Source: JASHVB01 sp035486135 (GTDB lineage: Bacteria; Pseudomonadota; Alphaproteobacteria; Acetobacterales; Acetobacteraceae). Taken from it: a stretch of DNA of 23,413 bases. This document shows, piece by piece, positions 21,201 to 23,413 of the stretch. Position 1 is the first letter of the stretch. Each line of letters starts with the position of its first letter. Both the position numbers and the translations under genes were made by a program. The stretch is taken from positions 1-23,413 of the forward strand of contig DATHNI010000417.1 of assembly GCA_035486135.1 (NCBI GenBank), read 5' to 3'. The notes under the pieces were generated by a model, which saw only the letters and a program-made list of their open reading frames with translations, ran no database searches and was not told the origin of the DNA.

Positions 21201-23413
21201 GTGGGCGGGTCCGGGAACGACGAGATCGAGGGTTCCGGCGGCGACAACACCCTGGTTGGCGGCGGCGGCGACAATCTGCTGATCGGCGGTCCGGGTTCCA
21301 ATTTGCTCTATGGCGGGGTGAACGCCGCCTTTGTGAACGAGGAAGCCGCGACGCTGGCAGAGCAAGCGCCGCCGGGCAGTTTCGCGATCACCCATCCCGG
21401 CGGCAACCCGACGCCGGTCAGTGTCGCGATCCAGCCTTCGTCCGGACCCGGCCAGAGCGTCATATTCGGCGGTTCGCCATCGCTGACGCTGCTGAAGCAA
21501 TACAGCAGCGAAAGTTATTGGACATCGCTCGGCCTGCCGGTCGGCGAGTTGCCAGTGAACACGGCGAAAGTCCCCGCCCCGGCGCCGGGCGACGGCCCGG
21601 ACACGATCTACGCCGGCACCAATGGCGACCTGGCGTTCGGCGGCGAGGTCGATAACACGATCTATGGCGGCACTGGTCCGGACACGCTGGTCGGCGGCCC
21701 GTCTACCGACCTGATCACCGGCGGCGGCGGCAACGAGCTGATCTACGACCGCGGCATCGCGACGATCTATGGCGGCACCGGCAACGATACGATCAACGGC
21801 GGTCCGGAAAGCAACACGATCTACGGCAACACCGTCACCGGCAGCAGTGGCGGCAATGACATCATCCAGGGCGGCAACGCCAACAATTCGATCTACGGCG
21901 GCACCGGCGACGCGACGATCTTCAGTGGTGCCGGCCCCGATACGATCTACGGCGACAGCGTTGCTGGTGGGCAAGGTGGTAACGACGTCATCTACGGCGA
22001 GGGCGGCAACGACACGATCACCGGCGGTATCGGCAACGTCACGATCTATGGCGGCTCCGGCGCCGATACGATCCTTGGCGGCAGCGGCAACGATTACATC
22101 TCCGCCGGCAGCGGCAACGACACCGTGCTGGGCGGAACCGGCAACGACACGATCTATGGCGGCGGCGGCACCAACACGGTATTCGGCGGCCAGGGCAACG
22201 ATTTCATCAGCGGCGTCGGCGGCCACAACGATTCGATATTCGGCGGCAGCGGCAACTCGACGCTCTACGGCGGCGGCAACAACGACACGGTGGCCGGCGG
22301 CGAAGGCAACGACGCCATCTTCGGCGGCATCGGGACAAACCAGATCACCGGTGGCTCGGGCAACGATACGATTACCGGCGGCAGCGCCTACGACCTGATC
22401 CTGGGCGGCACCGGCAACGATTCGATCTTGGGCGGCACGGCGGGCGACCTGATCCAGGGCGGCACCGGCGCGGATACCATCACCGGCGGGACGGGCAACG
22501 AGACGATCTATGCCGGTGCGTTGCCGAGCCAGATCACCGGCGGCAGCGGCACGGATCTGCTGGTCGGCGGCGCGTCGCAGGACACCATCACCGGCGGTTC
22601 CGGTCCCGATACGATCATCGCCGGTTCCGCGCCGTTGAACGTGCTGTCGGGCGGAACAGGCAACGACCTGATCTATGGCACCGATGCGATCGGCACGGCC
22701 GGACATGGCGACACGATCACAGGTGGCAGCGGCAACGCGACGATCTACGGCTCGGCCGGCGACGATTCGATCTTCGGCGGCACGGGCAACGACGTGATCT
22801 ATGCCGGCATGGGCAACCAGACGATCGTCGGCGGCAGCGGCACCGACGCGATCTATGGCGGCGCGGGCAACGATCTTCTGCTGGCCAGCCTGTTGGGCAC
22901 CGGCACCACCGACGACTCGATCTTTGGTGGCACCGGAACCTCGACGATCGTCGGCAACGCCGGCAACGACCTGCTGTATGGCGGCGACGGACGCGACTCG
23001 ATCACCGGCGGCCTCGGCAACGACGTGATCTATGGCGGCGCCGGCACCGGCAAGACGATCTTCGGCGGCGGCGGCAATGCGACGATCTGGGGGTCTGTCG
23101 GCGGCGGCGATTCCATCAGCGGCGGTGCCGGCAACGTCGAGATCTTCGGCGAGGGCGGCAACAACACGATCAACGGCGGCGCCGGCAACGATACGATCGA
23201 GGGCGAGCTTACCGGCAACCTGATCTCCGGCGGCACCGGCAACGATCTGCTGGTGGGAGGCGAGGGCAACGACACGATCCATGCCGGCATTCCATCGGAG
23301 ACGCAGCCCAGCTACGGCCAGGACACGATCTACGGCGATATCGGCAGCGGCAGCGCGACTCCGTCCGTTGCCGGCAACGACGCGATCAACGGCAACGCCG
23401 GCAACGACCTGAT
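12285..23413 (+). CDS. Giant LEPR-XLL domain / RTX calcium-binding repeat surface protein (3' end outside window)
   Basis: One uninterrupted frame of 3,709 codons runs off the window. Residues 1-71 are polar and very basic; LEPRVLLSGDP at 72-82 is the LEPR-XLL motif known at the N-termini of very large bacterial surface proteins. Residues about 100-2800 are Ser/Thr/Ala/Gly/Asn-rich beta-type modules (patterns such as TATLNLGLSF and GSASVTLPVS) with six recurring amphipathic segments of the type LPLVGxxLxxxxxF near residues 397, 695, 1012, 1714, 2024 and 2372. Three repeats of about 120 residues start at 1153, 1278 and 1399. From about 2823 to the edge are RTX-type glycine-rich repeats (GGxGNDxIxGG), which bind calcium and fold outside the cell. 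By family knowledge such proteins leave through type I secretion using a C-terminal signal, which would lie beyond the window; no secretion genes are visible here. Likely an adhesin or S-layer/matrix-like protein; the exact role is unknown. Confidence 0.92.
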   Translation, partial: MGLYQRLLHTVSRPALLGKDSVGGDSVTDHDNVSQKRTGRRLRKHDSQPRSGQPASGRRDRLLRTPLVFETLEPRVLLSGDPITLAMQNALVSGLQSFESWTANNLIQTAQLAQQLPVVSTSVGDLVDLPAQIQTHLVQPAQAYFAAAGSASTFEGLAAALRADPAEAGTVLGQFADGEYLFALSNFQTSTPINPVLNLASDSAGTGLQFSAPPTLSGNATVSMALSFGFDTGTSTGATPGFFIRPATITEGVTLAAPSFNATATLGAADATVTGGAASLNATATVQIKDPIFGDTNNYITPSELASAESATGVPMASLVSASLSGSASVTLPISSSLVAGGPQTLQLAWSNVAAGGSSNLSSLGAWAQLDTISPSLMQQAVAALPGIIQAAAGSQGFGATLPVVGSSLGQLFDFGAQFNNAATAVAGATSLSQVASALQANLGATVSFTVNTADNELDMLVTVSNAFDTTVPYAINTQVDGNTLMVSGNLSATGTATATLNLGLSFDTALPDASRMVLIANGSSLSLAFDAVTATPIVTAALGLIRASVGNGSIAVGAQSGSGADPTQPATATINFSNGNSSSASGGRVTLAQLASNFTATIGAPVFTGAIQATLPLIGVNGASSANLGITWLLDQPTGTDPQMTGAAHAASLAVTLSSLTSDPTLTAQAVAGLQTLVPWAAAATTAADQTGGLATQLPLANQTLALLSGLAPATGGGTYPGALNVIASAINSFAVTGASTANFQSAINTALAAFTAANPAYTFSVSASAGEIPASDTTDAAALGLTPGVDQLVFTLYVTETYKSTPTLGLTPSAADDNIGFSAPGTATGTVNLALTFAVELTPNVSAQDGTYVILNGLTAGATALVSGPFPIGIGLLGATVSAGSVGLTTSVDVAMAADGSGTPQAYPIGAILGTAAANLLNVAEQQPSTVTGQLTLTATPATTFGTLDNGTTTIMISGDPLSGTAPTVVFSGTEATQYQSFANMAPSDLLGALSTLGSAMDDVGESSQLSVDVPLTNMPVGEAADFGTIFDTDIVNALTNSSNEPVFDSIETFETDLAALPGVTGATVVYNSGSNQFDIAFTLSEGFPAQPASFAYDLSGASGTTLGNLTDVSATTATATLSISGTGTVAVGFDFSLTPNSVQIQGVTPVPSNGVLAAGSDAQFTLYLSAPGIASPGTPVPVTVAASATQSNTTPAQLLADINTALQNALTGAGLAANLVVASFASGTHTLVLTMIPGAYTDMSVTTLPNGPAVYELGLAPANTPTASIVGQTAVPSNGQLSSDATFTVTADGGTATPVTITAASTAGNVNRTQLLTQVNAALAPVNTALAAANRSIITASLTSANLLSFSISGYASTLSITDANTGAQTGLGMAPSGSVQPGALEVYAEASAGTVPTDGVLTQDTTFAITVDGQPTVDVTVTAASTQNNDAPVTTGITNPTPQQLLAEEEVQTPLQLLTNEINQALATLNNELAAAGLAEVTASIGSAAANADLDAGEATTGSDQVLFFSTLGNSATIVVQGQPGNQLGIGADDTSATPMLMVAGGQSFLNNIDVTKLTLNANLTVTGSVSATAELGVVAIDLGPTNSFTLAPTVSLSLESGFVPLANLTANPASIGNFFSTTLGGAASVTLPVSAADGLGSALGLDANAALTLNATDMFTLSGWTANSSALEGLANLQDFSFADAQAAVTQLGSVIAASAASTTGLFGQIVPLINQPLGTAMGITQDFANLASDLQPGMNFTLDQLQGALNTAIGQAFGISTTGNYVTVQLSGNLLQLTLDFTPDLTKQTNVPLNFDLPNMGIPSNSNLPGVTDFTGSAMTVTPSASFNLVLDIDMTSPTNPVYDLGSATQFMLGLLVDGPASGTVSLGPLGLTFAGATLALSATASGTTPATFAIGLTGTTPLATLKNDLTNNTWLNNAGPVTATITGQVNVSLPLSESAGGNATSVGTLTLTIPNLSAFSTALLTSGNTSSELTFNPPNLASTFSSDDLLGNVTGIIGALDNYLDQLQSLLNGQLFGLDIPLVGNALSSAGSFVTQIKNDIDAIASSGASEFQGIYDALTNVLKQFDPATPVVQIQYLDPAQSSSFQNFTSGEATSLLPNAQAIQDVQIILTLGSTWAPLQSPIFNLGLPGFGLSASAGAVQVSVGWTLTFTVGIDRDAGAYIVAPPSGSSNVTADISANVKTGGTISAQLGFLALTATQPTPGQPDPANPSVTALPTQVGLNFSAGFTGGSSTIGGESVIPVSSFGAGNLGNISLTGSASVDLDLALGFDFSSGGGVDTEYPNFTAQLLVGVAPDDTMSGGSTTPGAWTFGVGLNGANSTAPSVSLNNISLDLGDFLNQYLGKIIDPLAEVLEPLQPILNFLNTPIPIINEPLIQAVVELFGGDVQDFSQIVSFVNAIVNFAGDLGSTGSLPLGNFSLSQFDLRQTPGSGGNAIPNDTTSAGSSALMSDLENPSDFTANSSDPDPLQGAEDDSSGFSSFMQEAGTGSIQFPILTNPSTLIGLLFGQQASLVTFSSPELYATASTSIDIPVYPFVTADLVASFAVDARFSGGYDTTGIIEAVHDAANNPSAIPADLLDGFYISDAETQSLIGMEPATFVGIQGMIGVGASVGLGSLLSVGVGGGIGLSISVSLKDSVPDNYMTAAYRQANDGDGKTRPSEIAAWIDDFGNPLCAFNLNGDITADLFIQEQVIGLTFTQTIFNVTLFSFTVGADCTTVNEPLGEVNSAGQLTLFTGPLYYMRDVPGAGPSQEGNDDFTLSEISPGVIQVTANDGASDQYSGVESIYAQLGTGDNTLNITQPLTWDDNGTITPVNETIIGGTGSQEGNDTIMAGGGNDVIEAGDGTAQIEGGTGSDTIYGGTQDSPGESIDIVTRKVYNADGSTSTETETVFGDTITGGSAGHNLIYGSFGSDVIKAPGGNNTIYGGPNDYNIIVTPNPNAEWGQGPANIDTSIPNVIQDAGGGNLLVGGSGNDEIEGSGGDNTLVGGGGDNLLIGGPGSNLLYGGVNAAFVNEEAATLAEQAPPGSFAITHPGGNPTPVSVAIQPSSGPGQSVIFGGSPSLTLLKQYSSESYWTSLGLPVGELPVNTAKVPAPAPGDGPDTIYAGTNGDLAFGGEVDNTIYGGTGPDTLVGGPSTDLITGGGGNELIYDRGIATIYGGTGNDTINGGPESNTIYGNTVTGSSGGNDIIQGGNANNSIYGGTGDATIFSGAGPDTIYGDSVAGGQGGNDVIYGEGGNDTITGGIGNVTIYGGSGADTILGGSGNDYISAGSGNDTVLGGTGNDTIYGGGGTNTVFGGQGNDFISGVGGHNDSIFGGSGNSTLYGGGNNDTVAGGEGNDAIFGGIGTNQITGGSGNDTITGGSAYDLILGGTGNDSILGGTAGDLIQGGTGADTITGGTGNETIYAGALPSQITGGSGTDLLVGGASQDTITGGSGPDTIIAGSAPLNVLSGGTGNDLIYGTDAIGTAGHGDTITGGSGNATIYGSAGDDSIFGGTGNDVIYAGMGNQTIVGGSGTDAIYGGAGNDLLLASLLGTGTTDDSIFGGTGTSTIVGNAGNDLLYGGDGRDSITGGLGNDVIYGGAGTGKTIFGGGGNATIWGSVGGGDSISGGAGNVEIFGEGGNNTINGGAGNDTIEGELTGNLISGGTGNDLLVGGEGNDTIHAGIPSETQPSYGQDTIYGDIGSGSATPSVAGNDAINGNAGNDL
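15741..16871 (+). repeat. Three intragenic protein repeats of about 120 residues in the giant protein
   Basis: Each begins VPSNG or VPTDG (residues 1153, 1278, 1399) followed by a beta strand pair (AQFTLYLS, ATFTVTAD, TTFAITVD), then VTVxAAST with Asn residues, then a helix (QLLADINTALQNAL, QLLTQVNAALAPVN, QLLTNEINQALATL) and a closing hydrophobic strand. Spacing is 125 and 121 residues. The first two units are the most alike; the third has an acidic insertion (LLAEEEVQTPLQ). The helix-plus-strand pattern is reminiscent of flagellin-hook-like inserts, but I do not assign a family. Confidence 0.8.
20751..23413 (+). repeat. RTX-type glycine-rich repeat block encoding calcium-binding nonapeptides
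   Basis: Nucleotide and protein repeats dominate this stretch: GGC-AAC-GAY-nnn-ATC type codons coding for GGxGNDxIxGG. I count roughly two dozen units with an exact G-N-D followed by a hydrophobic residue two positions later, plus many degenerate ones (GADTI, GNATI, GTDLL, NNDTV). Two interruptions lack the motif: about 21325-21600 (Pro/Ser-rich linker) and a shorter one near 20890-20980 (VTRKVYNADGSTSTETE). In RTX proteins each pair of nonapeptides wraps calcium in a parallel beta roll. The array continues past the window. Confidence 0.93.

Noticed and set aside
18441..23282. A 1,613-codon open frame on the - strand, with an apparent repeat pattern of the type VDRVVAGAAxDRIV.
   Set aside because: The regular pattern is the antisense of the RTX codons (GGC-AAC-GAC-ACG-ATC) and other repeats; there is no start with an RBS and no known family. 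Long antisense frames are expected in high-GC repetitive genes.
20751..23413. Regular short repeats that could resemble a CRISPR array.
   Set aside because: The units are not identical, have no constant spacers, and code in a single frame for glycine-rich RTX repeats.

Overview
The window is GC-rich (most third codon positions are G or C) and looks like an alphaproteobacterial chromosome. An Acetobacteraceae/Rhodospirillales-type organism is my best guess. The clues are a PEP-CTERM protein tail, an AcpXL-type long-chain acyl carrier protein operon, a MmgE/PrpD enzyme, a sugar-acid type MFS carrier, and several palindromic intergenic repeats of kinds common in that class. The taxonomy is inference; there is no rRNA or other marker gene here.

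Layout. Positions 2-205 are the end of a PEP-CTERM surface protein. Positions 375-5306 hold three metabolic genes on the + strand: a MmgE/PrpD protein, an M20 dipeptidase-like metallopeptidase and an MFS transporter of the anion:cation symporter type. They are separated by a 119-bp hairpin repeat and by a 525-bp gap with a direct and an inverted repeat. Positions 5564-9901 form a tight fatty-acid operon: an acyl carrier protein closely resembling AcpXL, a FabZ-like dehydratase, a ketosynthase-like protein lacking the catalytic cysteine, an intact ketosynthase, and a FabG-like reductase. The pair of ketosynthase-fold proteins resembles the KS-alpha/KS-beta logic of type II polyketide synthases. 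Together with AcpXL it suggests synthesis of a specialised very long or otherwise unusual acyl chain, probably for lipid A or another envelope lipid. Three consecutive spacers of this operon carry different short tandem repeats (periods of about 20, 15 and 13 nt). The last spacer is a composite palindrome that also supplies the apparent ribosome-binding site of the reductase.

Positions 10075-10896 hold a PEP mutase/isocitrate lyase-superfamily gene on the - strand, convergent with the operon and separated from it by a palindromic repeat. From 10897 to 12284 the DNA is mostly non-coding. It contains a direct repeat, the N-terminal stump of an IS4-type (DUF4372) transposase and one possible small membrane protein.

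From 12285 to the right edge runs a single open frame of more than 3,700 codons that does not finish in the window. It encodes a giant surface or secreted protein with an N-terminal LEPR-XLL motif, about 2,700 residues of Ser/Thr/Ala/Gly-rich beta-type modules interleaved with six recurring helical segments, and then about 890 residues of RTX-type glycine-rich calcium-binding repeats. This gene is nearly half of the window. The most unusual points are its almost complete lack of cysteine, its modular plan, and the repeat-filled junctions of the acyl-chain operon.
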